A stretch of 64,000 nt of DNA from Odontesthes bonariensis (GCF_027942865.1 NC_134521.1:21330449-21394448), one strand, 5' to 3'; positions 35,901 through 46,467 are shown, numbered from the stretch's first letter. Program-made: numbers and translations. Notes: generated from the sequence alone by a model not told the origin.

Positions 35901-38741
35901 GTCCTTCTCCGGGAGGCTGGCCTCCTCTTCCAGCTCTGCGGGAAAACAAACGGACAACTGTAGTTCCAACCTGCCTGCTTTCAACGATTCACTGGGTTTT
36001 ATTCTCGCAGCTCGGGGTTTCACTTTGAGAAGATAGAAGTATAAAAAGCCAAAGCCGTCGCTGCTTTATTGGAGGAATTACATTAAGCGGCTGCTCTGAA
36101 GGATTCTGAGCATTAAAACAAAGTCATGCTGCAGATTATAAACACTGTTTACAGTTACTTTGATGTAATTAGGCTGAAAAAAAAAAAACACACTGAAAAA
36201 CAGAAAAAGATCCCTGAGGTGGCATAAAACAGGCTATTATATAAAAGATGACTAACAAGAACCCAAGACCTTTACTCATTTCTGTGAAATTGGGCCCATC
36301 TATGCACTTTTTAAAATATTACTTTACTTCCATTTCATAAAAAAAAAAACGCTCATAAATGTTCAAGCTGAAGTATTCAGAAGCAGCGACTCACTGTTGA
36401 TGATGTAGGGCTTGATGACGAGCGTTTTGCCATCTTTGTTTTCGCCGAGGAGCTGCAGGTACGGACAGAAAAACGGTCAATCAATCAACAGATTGTCCAC
36501 ATGCCTCACTGATGTCACAGGACCTGTGAGGAACCTTTTCACGTTTATTTTATTTTTATATATATATATATATTTTTTTTTACGTGCGTGTGCATGTGTC
36601 TGTTTGTGTGTACGTGCTGGGGTGGGGATGGGGGCTGCTTTTAAACATGTATAACACTGTGCTACATTTTAATCTATGAAAAGTGCTTTATAAATAAAGT
36701 TTGATTTGATTTTCAGGAGACAGACATCCTCGCTCACGAGCCCAGAGGACGCAGACATTAATCATTCAGGGTGCATTCGCTGCGGTGAGTTGACCAAACG
36801 AAAGAGCTCGAGAAAAAACAAAACAAGCTACAGCTGAGATGAACTTTAATTACTCGCAGGGTGCAACTGCAACAGCAGCAGGGATTAATTAAAAACTGAG
36901 TAGGCGCATGAGAGAACTCATCAGGGGCTTTAAGGAGAGTGGCTCATTGATGTTACTCTGAGATTTGGCTCCAGATTCATCAGAAACACAAACACAAATG
37001 TTTTATAGTCGGTTTTTCATGTTTTTCTTCCCACAAACTTCTGAGCATCTAAACTTCTAAACGGCACAGAGTCTCATGGATTGCTGAAATTTATCCAGAC
37101 AACTGCCACCCAGGCTAGGAAAGGTGGATTTTTAGTGAAAGTTATTATTACAGACTTCAATATTTTGACAAACCTAAATATAAATATAAAAATATATACC
37201 CAAAATATAAGATAAATCACTTCCTGTTATAAGTGCACATGGCTATGGAGTTGGCAGAACATTTGCATATGGATCTGTTCAGATCCTAAGAGAGATGAAA
37301 CCCACTATAAATTCGGCACCCTTCAGATTAAATATGTATGATTTAGTGATTTTTGTGGACATGGCGTGATTTGTAAATTCGCTGTGGCCCCACGGACACA
37401 CCCTTTAGTTTTCTAAAGAAAGTGTTCATCAATTTGTTATCCATCTTCTGAGCAGATTTGAAGTAGGTCTGGTGAATATCAGCAGAGTAATAATTGAATT
37501 GGATTATTGTATTAATAATTATGATTACAATTAATTTAATTCCAATTGGCTTGAATTGGACTTTATTATCTAAGTGACTTGAGATGACATTTGTTGTATT
37601 TTGCACTATATCAATAAAAATGAATTGAATTGAATTAATAAGTCCAAGAGCGAAACATGAGACTTCCAAACCCACACGCGTTGATGAAAACTGGCTTTTG
37701 ATAACTTGGAAGAAGAGTCCCAAAAAGTCATAAGAGGGAGAATAAGAAGTCTGAAAGTCATAAGAAGAGTGAGAAGAGTCAGAAAGCATCATGAGACGAA
37801 GAGTGAGAATAAGAAGTCTGAAATTCAGAAGAACAGTGAGAAGAAACAGAGCGACTAAGAAGAAGAGTCAAATAGTCAAAAGAAGAAGAGTGAGAATAAG
37901 GGAGTGTCAGACGAAGAAGAAGGAAATGTACTACTGTTGTTTTGATGGGAGGTTAAACCAGGCTTTATACAGTGCCTGTTTAATGCTCATTACCAGGTTG
38001 ACAAGTCAAATGTTTTCCCAACATTATGAATCAAGGAAGGAAATGGGGAAAGCTTGGATTGGGTACATAATGCTAAAAAAAAAAAGGTGCATGTTTTGCC
38101 ATGACTCTTTCATATGTTGATGCTTCTACATCAAGTCATTACCACAACTAAAACATTGCAAAGAATTTCCTTTCCATATATAATATTTCAGTTTAAATAC
38201 AATTAAACCGCCTGAATGTTCATGAAACTTTTTAGACCTAGTTCCCTCATCTCAGGTGTGTGTTGTTGCTCAGGTGATAGCTCGGTCATCACTTACCCCC
38301 CGTTTCTTTACCGGCAGAGTACGATTCGGGTCAGAAGACAGGCCCATCTCCAGCAGGTTCTTGGCCATGGACTTCTTGTCGTCCCAGGCATTACGAATCT
38401 GTGGACTGAGAGTGATGACTTGTTAGAGACGCTCTTGGGTTCTGCAATAACTTGATACGTCGGCGTAGTCAACTAGGTGAAAGGCGTAAAAGAAAAATAT
38501 GTGATTTGACATCAAAATTAGTGACTTAAAAAGACTCGAAACTCCTAATAATCTCTCTCTCAATAACTGTTAGTAAACTGTACAGTTAGATAGCCAGGTT
38601 TAGCAAACACGCTAATGAGCCGTTCCGTGCTTACTGTTCAATCCTCGGGTTGCACTTCTTCAAGAACTTCTTCTTCAACTTCTTTCGGTCTTGGGTGTAA
38701 TCGAACTTCTTCCTTTTGCTGGACTTCTTGGCTTTCGGCAT
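32051..38741 (-). CDS. nop16: Nucleolar protein 16, complete five-exon gene
   Basis: Joining 38741-38635, 38405-38297, 36452-36395, 35935-35829 and 32194-32051 on the minus strand gives 174 codons with consistent phases and GT/AG junctions. NOP16 is a small basic nucleolar protein needed for 60S ribosomal subunit assembly (the yeast orthologue is in pre-60S particles). The N-terminus MPKAKKSSKRKKFDYTQDRK is lysine-rich, a nucleolar-targeting type sequence. Diagnostic blocks follow: IRNAWDDKKS, EMGLSSDPNRTLP, KPYIIN, LEEEASLPEKDSKTLSSDLV, EYVQYMIREHKDDYK and ARDEKNYYQDTPKQIKRKVN. Human NOP16 is 178 residues as I recall. It is convergent with arl10, as in human. No frameshift or missing block was seen. 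Confidence 0.95.
32204..32274. repeat. (GA)17 plus G36 tract = (CT)n/poly-C on the nop16 sense strand
   Basis: Plus strand: GA dinucleotides at 32204-32237, then 36 consecutive G at 32239-32274. Read in the nop16 direction this is C36 followed by (CT)17, ending ten bases before the exon 5 boundary. It therefore serves as the polypyrimidine tract of intron 4. Length is likely to vary between individuals and sequencing runs. Confidence 0.95.
33350..33830. mobile_element. TTAA-flanked miniature transposon, 481 bp, in nop16 intron 4
   Basis: Ends agtgatggttcggagtaga and tctactccgaactatcacg are inverse with two mismatches in 19, abutting TTAA at 33346-33349 and 33831-33834. The interior carries a diverged version of the core in the 23873-24706 element: ggaagtgacgtcgacgcag, aataaactcctgg, ttttgtgagtacagaccatat and actactgtagaagtttggt. 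Non-coding. Confidence 0.85.
33955..34095 (+). repeat. Possible hAT terminal fragment
   Basis: 'tagggctgaaacgagtaactcgatta' resembles the tagggctg(c/a)aacga... ends of vertebrate hAT elements. No inverted partner or target duplication was found, so it is a fragment at best; the right limit is arbitrary. Confidence 0.3.
35829..35935 (-). CDS. nop16: nop16 exon 4
   Basis: Acceptor CCGCAG, donor AAG|GTAAGA. Reads (A)AG CTG GAA GAG GAG, coding LEEEASLPEKDSKTLSSDLV and EYVQYMIREHKDDYK. 2 + 35x3 bases, leaving phase 0. Confidence 0.94.
36395..36452 (-). CDS. nop16: nop16 exon 3
   Basis: 58 bases between CTGCAG and A|GTGAGT; codes LLGENKDGKTLVIKPYIIN plus one base. KPYIIN aligns with KPYVLN of the human protein. 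It is shorter than the corresponding human linker, which is the least conserved part. Confidence 0.9.
36560..36712 (+). repeat. TA/TG simple repeats and LINE 3'-end-like tail in nop16 intron 2
   Basis: (TA)n and poly-T at 36556-36580 and a tgtgtg stretch, then 'gaaaagtgctttataaataaagtttgatttgatttt', the sense form of an L2-like 3' end with a ttgat tail. Confidence 0.5.
37530..37642 (+). repeat. LINE 3'-end-like fragment in nop16 intron 2
   Basis: 'tttattatctaagtgacttgagatgacatttgttgtattttgcactatatcaataaaaatgaattgaattgaatt' has the gcgctatataaataaaattgaattgaa form common to fish L2-like elements, with a (gaatt)n tail. Plus orientation. Confidence 0.55.
37700..37930 (+). repeat. AGAAG-rich degenerate repeat in nop16 intron 2
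   Basis: Units like 'aagaagagtgagaataagaagtctgaaa' recur about six times between 37730 and 37925 with variation. Low-complexity; the arginine/lysine-rich frame over it is not a gene. Confidence 0.55.
38297..38405 (-). CDS. nop16: nop16 exon 2
   Basis: Acceptor CTCTCAG, donor GGGGG|GTAAGT. T completes the codon split from exon 1 (CA|T, His), then PQIRNAWDDKKSMAKNLLEM and GLSSDPNRTLPVKKRG. A second AG four codons-worth downstream (CCACAG) breaks the frame, so the upstream AG is the one used. Confidence 0.92.
38635..38741 (-). CDS. nop16: nop16 exon 1 (start)
   Basis: ATG at 38741-38739; 35 codons, MPKAKKSSKRKKFDYTQDRK through NPRIE, then CA|GTAAGC (phase 2). The start is set by the family N-terminus MPKAK; upstream in-frame sequence does not look like NOP16. 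About 100 bp upstream is GC-rich and probably the 5'UTR/promoter. Confidence 0.95.
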
Positions 38742-40726
38742 GTTTGAGACGTTTTCTGTTTGTAGGAACAGAAGCGGTTTGCTAGCAGCGCAGAAGAGGC
38801 AGCGTGCGGATGGATACAGGAAGCACGTGCTTGGTTCAATCCAGTCACGTGACCAGAAGCAACGCCTTCTTCCTATGCCTCCTCCTCCTGGGGATTTTTT
38901 TCTTTCATTGTTATTCTTTATTCTTGACATAGTAAAACAAATTAATACGTGCACTGTAACATTATTAACATAGGGTTAAAGGTTAGAAATGAAGGTTTAT
39001 TGAGGCCAAATTTTGTTTTGTGGATATCAAACTTACGAAAAGTGATCAGTAAATGCACTAAGTGTAGCACATCCTACACAACCAAACAGTACATTATCCC
39101 AACAAAGAGAGAATTCAAAGGCCAATTTATCAAGAATATATTGAGTAAAACCTTTCCAAAATTAACAAGAGCAGAGACTTTGCCAAAATAAGGTGCAAAG
39201 CTGTTTCTGGATACATTTCAGACAAAGGACAGTTTGTACAAATGTTACCCTTAAACTTATGAAGACTTATTTTGTAGGAAACTTTCCCTTTATTTAGGAA
39301 TTTGTGTGGAAGGGTTCAAATCTTACTTCAGTTTAGATAATCTAAAACGTTAGACAAGTAGGGTACAACAGCAGGGTTAGTAGCGGATTCCCTTAGAAAT
39401 AATAGTCGTGTTTCCCAATTATTGGGAAACATATTGGCTTTGTATTGGCAAACAGGCATCACCCAATAGTGTCATTTTTGGGTCCAGAGAAGGTAAATTC
39501 ATAGGTTTGTCAACCCATCAATCAGTTTTCAGAATGACACATCAAACAGTTAAATGAACTCTTTACAAAAATACTTGAACATGTAAGATAAGATAAGATA
39601 AGATAAGATGAGATATACTTTATTGATCCTAGCAAATATAGAGCACAGTTCAAAAGAAAGGAAGAGAAGAGTAAGAAATAGTGGCTATTTGAAATAAAAT
39701 AAATATGTATATAATGTATAAAAAAACAAGTATTTACAGAAGAATGATGAACAAAAATATGTACAGTAATGTGCAAATGGTCAGTTTTATGCATAAATAT
39801 GAAATTGTTAAGGCATTTGTAAACTCAGATTAATATTTTTATTCATAATTTTTTATATAAATGTCTGTTGAAACTGTAATATGCACCAACACTATGATGA
39901 CTGCCTGCTCATACGTTAAGATTTCTGTATTTCTATAATATAATTTTACATAAAACATAATGTTCTTTGATGGTAAACTGGTGATCTTTTTGGTCAAAAG
40001 GCAGTTAGTTCCACTTGAAAGTCAGATTTTTAACTTGTTATACTTGTTGCATAGCAGCTAATTAAAAAGTGAACTCGAAATTAAACTGCTTTTAAATAGC
40101 TGGACAGAACCTTAAGTGAATCAAATCTGACTAAAATACAGCATGTAGAAGCAATTTAAAAAAAAGCTCAGTATCAATAATGACTGATTAAACCAAAACT
40201 GGAAATAAATTATCGTGGGTTTTTTTAATTGATTTTCATTTTTATTCGTAAACCTGAATGATATAATGCAACTTTTATTGACTTTAATGTCTTCTTCTAC
40301 TTGGAGATTTGAGGTTCGTTTGGTGGTTCTGAAAACGGCAGCTTCTGTTTTTATCCTCTAGATGTCCTCCCAAGTCAAAAAGTATTTTTCAACCGGCAGG
40401 TTTTTGATCAACTTTCCTAAAACTGCATATTAAACGTCCCTTTCATCATTGTGGCTTTGTCTGCACATTAAGAACTCGCAACAGTAAAACCTAAATCTTA
40501 GGCTAAATTTTCTTTCATCCACCTCAAGTTTTCCCTCCATTTTGTTCATTTCTGTTTCAGGGAATTATCTATACTTTGCTAACTGTCTGAAGTATCCATA
40601 CATTGTAAATATATTGGATGTTGACAAATAAATCTCACTTTAATGAAAAAAAAAACCTGGCATATGAGGGAAATTCTCAAATACAGTCACAATCTGATTC
40701 ATTTCACTCATTTATTCAATTGGTTC
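38742..40726. other. nop16 upstream / intergenic
   Basis: The first ~150 bp are the nop16 leader and promoter (CpG-bearing, gcgcagaagaggcagcgtgcgg). The remainder is AT-rich and holds a LINE tail (39585-39800). No gene seen. Confidence 0.6.
39585..39800 (-). repeat. LINE 3' end with (ATCTT)n-type tail
   Basis: Plus strand: (aagat)n at 39588-39612, then 'atactttattgatcctagcaaatatagagcacag', the inverse of '...ggatcaataaagtat' plus microsatellite tail seen on Rex/L2-like fish LINEs. No coding region attached. Confidence 0.55.
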
Positions 40727-41344
40727 AAATCAAATCAAATTTATTTATATAGCACATTTCATGTACAAACAATTCAAAGTGATTTACATAAAATAACAGC
40801 ATTGCAGCAGGGAGTGTAAGAAGCATTAAAAATACATAAAATAATATAAAGAGAAACAAATAAAATCATTTAAATGAATTTAAGAACAAGCAACAGTCTA
40901 GATAAGTTAAAAGATATTTCATACATAGACACATGAGAACAGAAATGTCTTTAACCTGGATTTAAAAATGTCTCCATTTGGTGAAAGTTTAATCTCCACT
41001 GGCAGTTTGTTCCACTTGTTTGCAGCATAACAGCTAAATGCTGCTTCTCCATGTTTAGTCTGGACTCTGGACTGGACCAGCTAACCTGAGTCCTTGGATC
41101 TAAGAGCTCTCCTGGGTTTATATTCTCTGAACATGTCACAGATGTATTTTGGGCCTAAACCGTTCTGGAATTTGTAAACCATCAGCAGACTTTTAAAATC
41201 TATTCTGTGACTGACTGGAAGCCAGTGTAAAGATTTTAAAACTGGTGTGATGTGTTCAGAACTCTTAGTCCGGGTTAAAACTCTAGCAGCAGCGTTCTGG
41301 ATGAGCTGCAGATGTTTAATGCTCTTTGTGGGAAGTCCAGTTAA

Positions 41345-41720
41345 AGACATGGTTGGTAATCCTGTTCAGAAACACATTTTGTAATACTGGGTGAAATGAT
41401 CCGTCTATCCTGAGAGAAATCTATACAAGATGTATTTAGAAAAAGGGACGAAAATAATCAGACCTCTGTGGCAGCTGCAAGACTGAGAAAAAGCGTCCCG
41501 CTGATCTCGGATTGGTCGCCTACAAAAAACCAATCAGATGCCTCTGCTTTCTGCCTACGCCCCCCTCTCCCGGCTCCCTGCTCCATGTGCGCACGCGGTT
41601 CTACCGGCTTTGGATGAAGCACTGACGGAATGGGGAGGGGGGGGGTGGAGCTTAGAGGAGGGGACACTTTCGAATCTTGCTAGCTCTCTTGCTAGCTCTC
41701 TAGGATTACCTACCATAGCT
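41345..41720. mobile_element. TTAA-flanked miniature transposon inside the LINE (1)
   Basis: Ends agacatggttggtaatcct and aggattacctaccatagct are inverse with three mismatches in 19, abutting TTAA at 41341-41344 and 41721-41724. Deleting the element with one TTAA restores the LINE codons N-A-L-L-T-G-L-P exactly. The interior includes a CT/GC-rich stretch and a small direct repeat (tgctagctctct). 376 bp. Confidence 0.9.
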
Positions 41721-42434
41721 TTAAAAGAGCATTACAGTAATCGAGTCTACTGGAGATGAATGCATGGATGAGTTTCTCCTGGTCTTTTTGGGAGAGGAAA
41801 CCTTTAATTCTGTTGATGTTTCTGAGATGGTAAAAAGCTGCCTTGGTGACAGCTTTGATGTGGCTGCTGAAAGTCAGATCTGAGTCTATCAACACTCCGA
41901 GGTTACGAACTTGGTCAGTGATTGTAATGTTTACCAACGCTGACCCTCTTCTCTTTGCTACCAAACAGAATGATCTCAGTTTTGTCTTCATTTAATTGTA
42001 GAAAATTCTCTCTCATCCAGGTGTTTATTTCCTCCAGACACTGACACAGTACGTCTGCTGGGCTGCAGTCGTCCGGTGACAGAGACACATAAAGTTGTGT
42101 ATCGTCTGCATAACTGTGATAATTGATGTTAAAATTCTGCAATATCTGACCCAAAGGGAGCATATACAAGTTAAACAGAAGAGGTCCAAGAATTGACCCC
42201 TGGGGGACTCCACAAGTCATGGCCACTTGCTCAGATTCATAGCTGCCAATTGTAACAAAATAACTCTGGCCTTCTAAGTAGGACCTGAACCAGTTATGGA
42301 CCGCTCTAGAAAGTCCAACCCAGTTTTCCAGCCTGTGCAACAGGATTCTGTGATCTATAGTATCAAACGCTGCGCTGAGGTCCAACAGAACCAGGACTGA
42401 AACCAGAATCAGTATTCAACCTGATGTCGTTTAA

Positions 42435-42967
42435 AGGTAGGGTAGGGATTTTGAGTCCAGCGAAGCTGCATTTTGAAAATACACAGGTAAAAAGTCCCAA
42501 CCCTTTTCTTCACTTTCCCTCCGAAGGCACGCCTCTAGAGTACATGAACGCGCACGAGCACGAAGGTGCACGAGCGCTGTCCTGACAGCAAGCATCGATC
42601 GTTGCCGTATTTAGTATTTAGTATATGCTAACTATACGTTTAATAATGCTAGGTGCTAGCCAAGCTGGCTCTAGTTTAGCTTCCTGCCAAGCTTCTGGAC
42701 GCGTAATTTGTTCACGGAGCAGGGTACGCGCACAGGGGGAGGGAGGAGCAGATTGCAGTTTGATAGACGGCATCAGTATCCAATCATTCTGAACGGTCCG
42801 TTCAGAATGATTGGATACTGTTTTTCCGAGATTGTACGTTCTAGAGGCCACTAAAACTTTTCATATTTGTGTCAAAACTTTTAATTAATCGGTTGCAATG
42901 GGGGTGTGAAGAGTATTTCAAGCAATATGTAAAAAAATGTTCCAGAAAAAGAACCCCTACCCCACCT
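42435..42967. mobile_element. TTAA-flanked miniature transposon inside the LINE (2)
   Basis: Ends aggtagggtaggg and the inverse cccctaccccacct (one mismatch in the first 12), abutting TTAA at 42431-42434 and 42968-42971. The LINE frame ...STETALVKVL continues as NDIRLNT after removal. The centre is a near-perfect palindrome (42774-42820). 533 bp, non-coding. Confidence 0.88.
42774..42820. repeat. 47-bp palindrome, 23-bp arms and 1-nt centre
   Basis: cagtatccaatcattctga... pairs perfectly with ...tcagaatgattggatactg around a single central t. It lies inside the 42435-42967 element and could extrude as a cruciform or form an RNA hairpin. Confidence 0.95.
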
Positions 42968-43944
42968 TTAACACTTTGACCAGAGCTGTTTCAGTGCTGT
43001 GATGACGTCTGAAGCCTGATTGAAAGTTATCAAGACTTCCACTTTCATTCAGAAAGTCGTTGAGCTGGTTAACTACAACTTTCTCAATAATCTTAGACAT
43101 AAAAGAGAGATTAGAGACAGGTCTGTAGTTGTTCATCATAGAGGCGTCTAGAGTTCTCTTCTTTAGGAGTGGCTTAATGGCAGCTGTCTTTAGTGACTTG
43201 GGAAAAATGCCTGATGCCAGTGAGCTGTTAACTATTCGTAGGAGATCACTTTCTACTGAGGTAAAAAACAGTTTTTAAAAAGTCGGATGGTATTATGTCC
43301 AGAGAACAAGTTGTTGATTTCAGATGCCGAACTGTTTCCTCTAGGATTTTTAAATGAACAACATTAAATTGTGACATAACGTCAGAGTTATTTCTAGGTT
43401 TTAGACACAGAATAGTTTTCTTGTTTGTCTGTGTTGCGTGAATGTTTTGTCTAATCGTTTTGATTTTTTGGCTAAAAAAGTTGGCAAATTCGTTGCATTT
43501 CTCTGTGGAGAGGTCTGGGTCTGACTGTTTAGGAGGATTTGTGAGTTTTCCAACCATAGCAAACAGAGTTCGAGAATTGTTGACATTCTTATTAATCATT
43601 TAAGATAAATGCAGCTGTCTGGCCTTGCACAGCTCATTGTTATATTTACGCAGGCTTTCTTTGTACAGCTCATAGTGAATCTGAAGCTTTGTTTTCCTCC
43701 ATTTACGTTCAGCTTTCCTGCATTTTCTTTTCAGGTTTTTGACCGTAGTGGTGTTTCTCCATGGGGTTTTCTGTTTGATCAAGGTGCTCTTGATTCTTAT
43801 CGGTGCAACAGCTTCCATTACATTAAAAATTTTCAAGTTAAAATGATCCAGCATTCCTTCAACCGACTCTGCGATCATTGTTGGTAACATAGCTATGGCC
43901 TCCCTAAACTGAGCACTTGTTTTCTCATTGATGTACCTCTTCTT

Positions 43945-44551
43945 TAGCCTGATTAACATAGACTTTCAAATCTCTTCGAGATTCTGGTCTGACCAAGACC
44001 ATAACGAATACGATTCGAAATGGCCTGGTCAACCCGCCTCCCTCGGGTTGCTACTGGTTGAGGCCAGAAAAGGCTGTGCCTAAGCTTAAGCCAATCACAC
44101 CACTCTTTCCTCTGACGTATGATTTAGCTACCAGCGGGGCTAACTGGTAGATTAAACTCTTACCAAAGCCAGTAGGGAGCAAGGCGAAAACGTCTTTCCT
44201 GTCAAGAAATGATTCAAGGGCTGTTCTTTGCTCGATTTTTAACGAGAATCTCCCATCGAATACTTTCATTACAGCATCTACAGCAGTGTCAAAAGCTTGA
44301 CGCTGCTCCATGTTGATATTGAATGAAGCGCTTCCGTGTACAATCCATGGGTTGAGTGGCAGTTCAACCACGTCACTACCTTGAACACGCCTCTACCCCG
44401 GGCCGTTGGCTCTGCTCAAAGTTGATTGCTTCCCGACAAAGTGGGTGGAGTTTCCATTTTTTCGGGAACTCGAATCCACCTGAATGAGCAGTTTGCCTGA
44501 GTAAGTGTAGCAGAGCCGAAGGTGTTGCGTCACTGCGAGGGCGGAGCCTGG
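43945..44551. mobile_element. 607-bp insert of unknown family in the LINE, with 12-bp flanking duplication
   Basis: gtacctcttctt occurs at 43933-43944 and 44552-44563. Within the LINE frame this is the K-K-R-Y codons, present on both sides, so 12 bp were duplicated by the insertion (or about 9 plus chance). The insert runs tagcctgattaac...ggcggagcctgg. The ends are not inverted repeats, although both contain agcct. The left end resembles the start of the element at 4973 (tagcctga...gattct). It carries the helicase-like frame at 44051-44371. Confidence 0.7.
44051..44371 (-). pseudogene. RecQ-like DEAH helicase N-terminal fragment carried by the insert
   Basis: A 106-residue frame. Residues 42-81 read FSLKIEQRTALESFLDRKDV then FALLPTGFGKSLIYQLAPLV. 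This is the RecQ-type start of an SF2 helicase: the F-x-LKxEQ motif 0 region and Walker A TGFGKS at residues 67-72, with lysine 71 intact. Motif II (DEAH/DEVH) and everything after it are absent; after about residue 83 the sequence is unrelated. So this is a captured or remnant exon rather than a working helicase. Residues 1-20 (MVELPLNPWIV...) probably come from the element's own sequence. The motif is clear; its origin (host gene capture, or deletion derivative of a helicase-coding transposon) is open. Confidence 0.7.
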
Positions 44552-44563
44552 GTACCTCTTCTT

Positions 44564-45036
44564 AACTGAGAAGCTGGTTGTTTGAACATTCTGAGTGATA
44601 TGTAAATCAAATAAAATACAAAATTGGTCAGACAAGGGCAAATCAATAACCACAACAGAAGAAATATCAACACCTTTAGAAATAACCAGGTCCAGAATGT
44701 GACCTCGAAGGTGGGTTGGTTCTGTTACATGTTGCCACAAACCAAACATGTCCAGCACAGAAGAAAATTCTTTGGCATTACCATCTGTCATATTATCTAT
44801 GTGAATGTTAAAATCCCCGGTCAAGATAAAATGGTTAAAATCAGTCGAAATAACAGACAATAATTCATATTCATATTCTGAGTTGTACGTGGTACCGTTA
44901 ACAGATTAGATAGATTCACCCAGCAGGCTGACTGTTTTCGATTCCTTCTTTTACTAACTAATACAGGAATCCTATTGGGTCCCAGCTTGTTCTCAGAACA
45001 GCTGTCAGAAATCAGACTTCTATAGCAGGGACCCAT
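44564..45036 (-). pseudogene. LINE ORF2 endonuclease C-terminal region
   Basis: Minus-strand frames contain FILTGDFNIHIDN, LDMFGLWQHVTEPTHLRGHI and LDLVISKGVDISSVVVIDLP followed by LSDQFCILFDL. These are the GDFN and S-D-H blocks of the apurinic-type endonuclease; here the final histidine is replaced (SDQF), which should cripple cleavage. The N-terminal endonuclease part is degraded upstream. Confidence 0.8.
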
Positions 45037-45115
45037 AACACATCATGGTATGGTATCTTTGTTTTGAACTCTGAATATTGTGCTGCTCCTTGAACATCCT
45101 GCACATCCCCTCACA

Positions 45116-46467
45116 TCATCTGTCCTGCTCTGCCAGGACAGATGATGTAAGAGGAGGAGGAGGGGGTGCCCTGCGTTTCTCGGTTGATGGTGGTCGCTGG
45201 AGTCCTGGCTGGGATAGAGACATCCTTTTGAGACCTTGGGTGATGTGGAGTAAAGGGTCTGGTGAGGGGGGAGGGCTGGGGGTTGTTTGCCTCGCTGCTG
45301 TGTCCTTCAGTCTAATCTGTACAGTCATGTTTGGGTTTGCCGTCCCAGCAGCATGACGTAAGTGTGCACCAAGTAATCTGCATCCAGTTCGATTTGGATG
45401 CATGCCATCAGGTCTGAAACGCTCCTTACAGTTCCAAAAGATATTAAAGTTATCAAAGAACTTAATCCCATGGGCGATGCATGCATTTGACAACCATGTG
45501 TTTAGGCCAAGAAGTCTGCTGAAAAGTTCAATTCCTTTACCCACAGTAGGAATGGGGCCTGAAATGGAGACCCGGTGTGCTCCATAGTGACACAGACTCT
45601 CCAACAGCAGAGAAAAATCCTTCTTCAAGATCTCAGAGCCAGTCTTCCTTCTCAGAATATCAAAAGACCCTGTGTGGACCATGATCCTCGTGCCATCTGG
45701 ATGAGTAGACAGAATGGTCGGCAAAATATCTATCAGTTCCCTGACTGATGTATCACAAAAAGTTATATTTTCCATCTTTCCATTCTGACATGCTGTGTTA
45801 TAGAATCCCCGATTAGAATGGTGTCTATTCCTTTTTGTGTGGAGGTGTCAAACACTTCTGTAGTCCTCACCTTGGTTGTGGGATTTGGGCTTCTCCTGAT
45901 GATCTGGTTAGCCCTAGGCTGAGGTTTGGGGCCATTTCTTTTGTTTGTCTTCATGTTTGGGTTACATTCATCATCACACACTCTATTTTGAGTCAATGGA
46001 TCGTATCTATTATGCAATGGAACTTCAGGTGGCGGAGTGAGTGCTGGAGGTTTAGGTTTGGTGCTGGATTTACCTCTGCGACGGACAACATGAGACCAGA
46101 TCCTGGCTGGGGTTGATGATTTGGGTTTGGCACCAACACTGTTCCAGTGGGAGATATCAGTCGGACCGTCCTGTTTGGGAGCTTCACCAGATATTCCAAT
46201 GTCATTTGGACAGATCCAGGGAAGTGTGTCAGCCAGGTCTGCAGTGTGAGATTCCACATCAGCTGTGAACCCGTGTAGAAATATCTGAGTTAGTCCTTTG
46301 GCACATGAAGGCTCCACAGCCTGCGCAGGAGCTATAATAGAGTCAATAAATTCCTCGTTGTTACGAATGTCTTGCAGCGTTTCAATCCTCTTCTCGAGCT
46401 GTGCTACCTTCGCAAAGAGTAGCTCACACTGTGTGCAGCTCACTGATACTGCAGGGTTAGGAGACAT
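45116..46467 (-). pseudogene. LINE ORF1 with SGNH/GDSL-type esterase domain
   Basis: ORF1 begins at 46467 (MSPNPAVSVSCTQCELLF) with a coiled-coil-like stretch (AKVAQLEKRIETLQDI), then a proline/asparagine-rich middle. The esterase block I is IDTILIGDSITQHV near 45790. A frameshift near 45770 moves the rest to the frame starting MENITFCDTSVRELIDILPT: block III-like VHTGSFDI, SISGPIPTVGKGIELFSRLL, and block V FRPDGMHPNRTGCRLLGAHL with the D-x-x-H catalytic pair. CR1/L2 elements carry such an esterase in ORF1. The frameshift means it is not translated whole. Confidence 0.82.

Larger units (their letters stand above)
41081..43959 (-). pseudogene. LINE ORF2 reverse-transcriptase and C-terminal region
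   Basis: Blocks in order on the minus strand: KRYINEKTSAQFREAIAML (43959 on), SLDIIPSDFLK (about 43315), NNYRPVSNLSFMSKIIEKVV (43133), FQSGFRRHHSTETALVKVL (43025), then after the insertion [20 protein letters not shown] (42380), [18 protein letters not shown] (42210) and [11 protein letters not shown], the intact YADD catalytic box (about 42115). AFISSRLDYCNALL is interrupted by the 41345-41720 element and resumes TGLPTKSIKHLQLIQNAAAR. Frameshifts, for example near 42000 and 43250, break the frame. Confidence 0.88.

Noticed and set aside
37791..38120. Arginine/lysine-rich 109-codon frame in nop16 intron 2
   Set aside because: Its basic part is translation of the AGAAG-rich repeat; intronic to nop16.
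44051..44371. Helicase-like frame as a functional host gene
   Set aside because: Ends after Walker A, sits inside a transposable insert within a LINE, and lacks all later helicase motifs.
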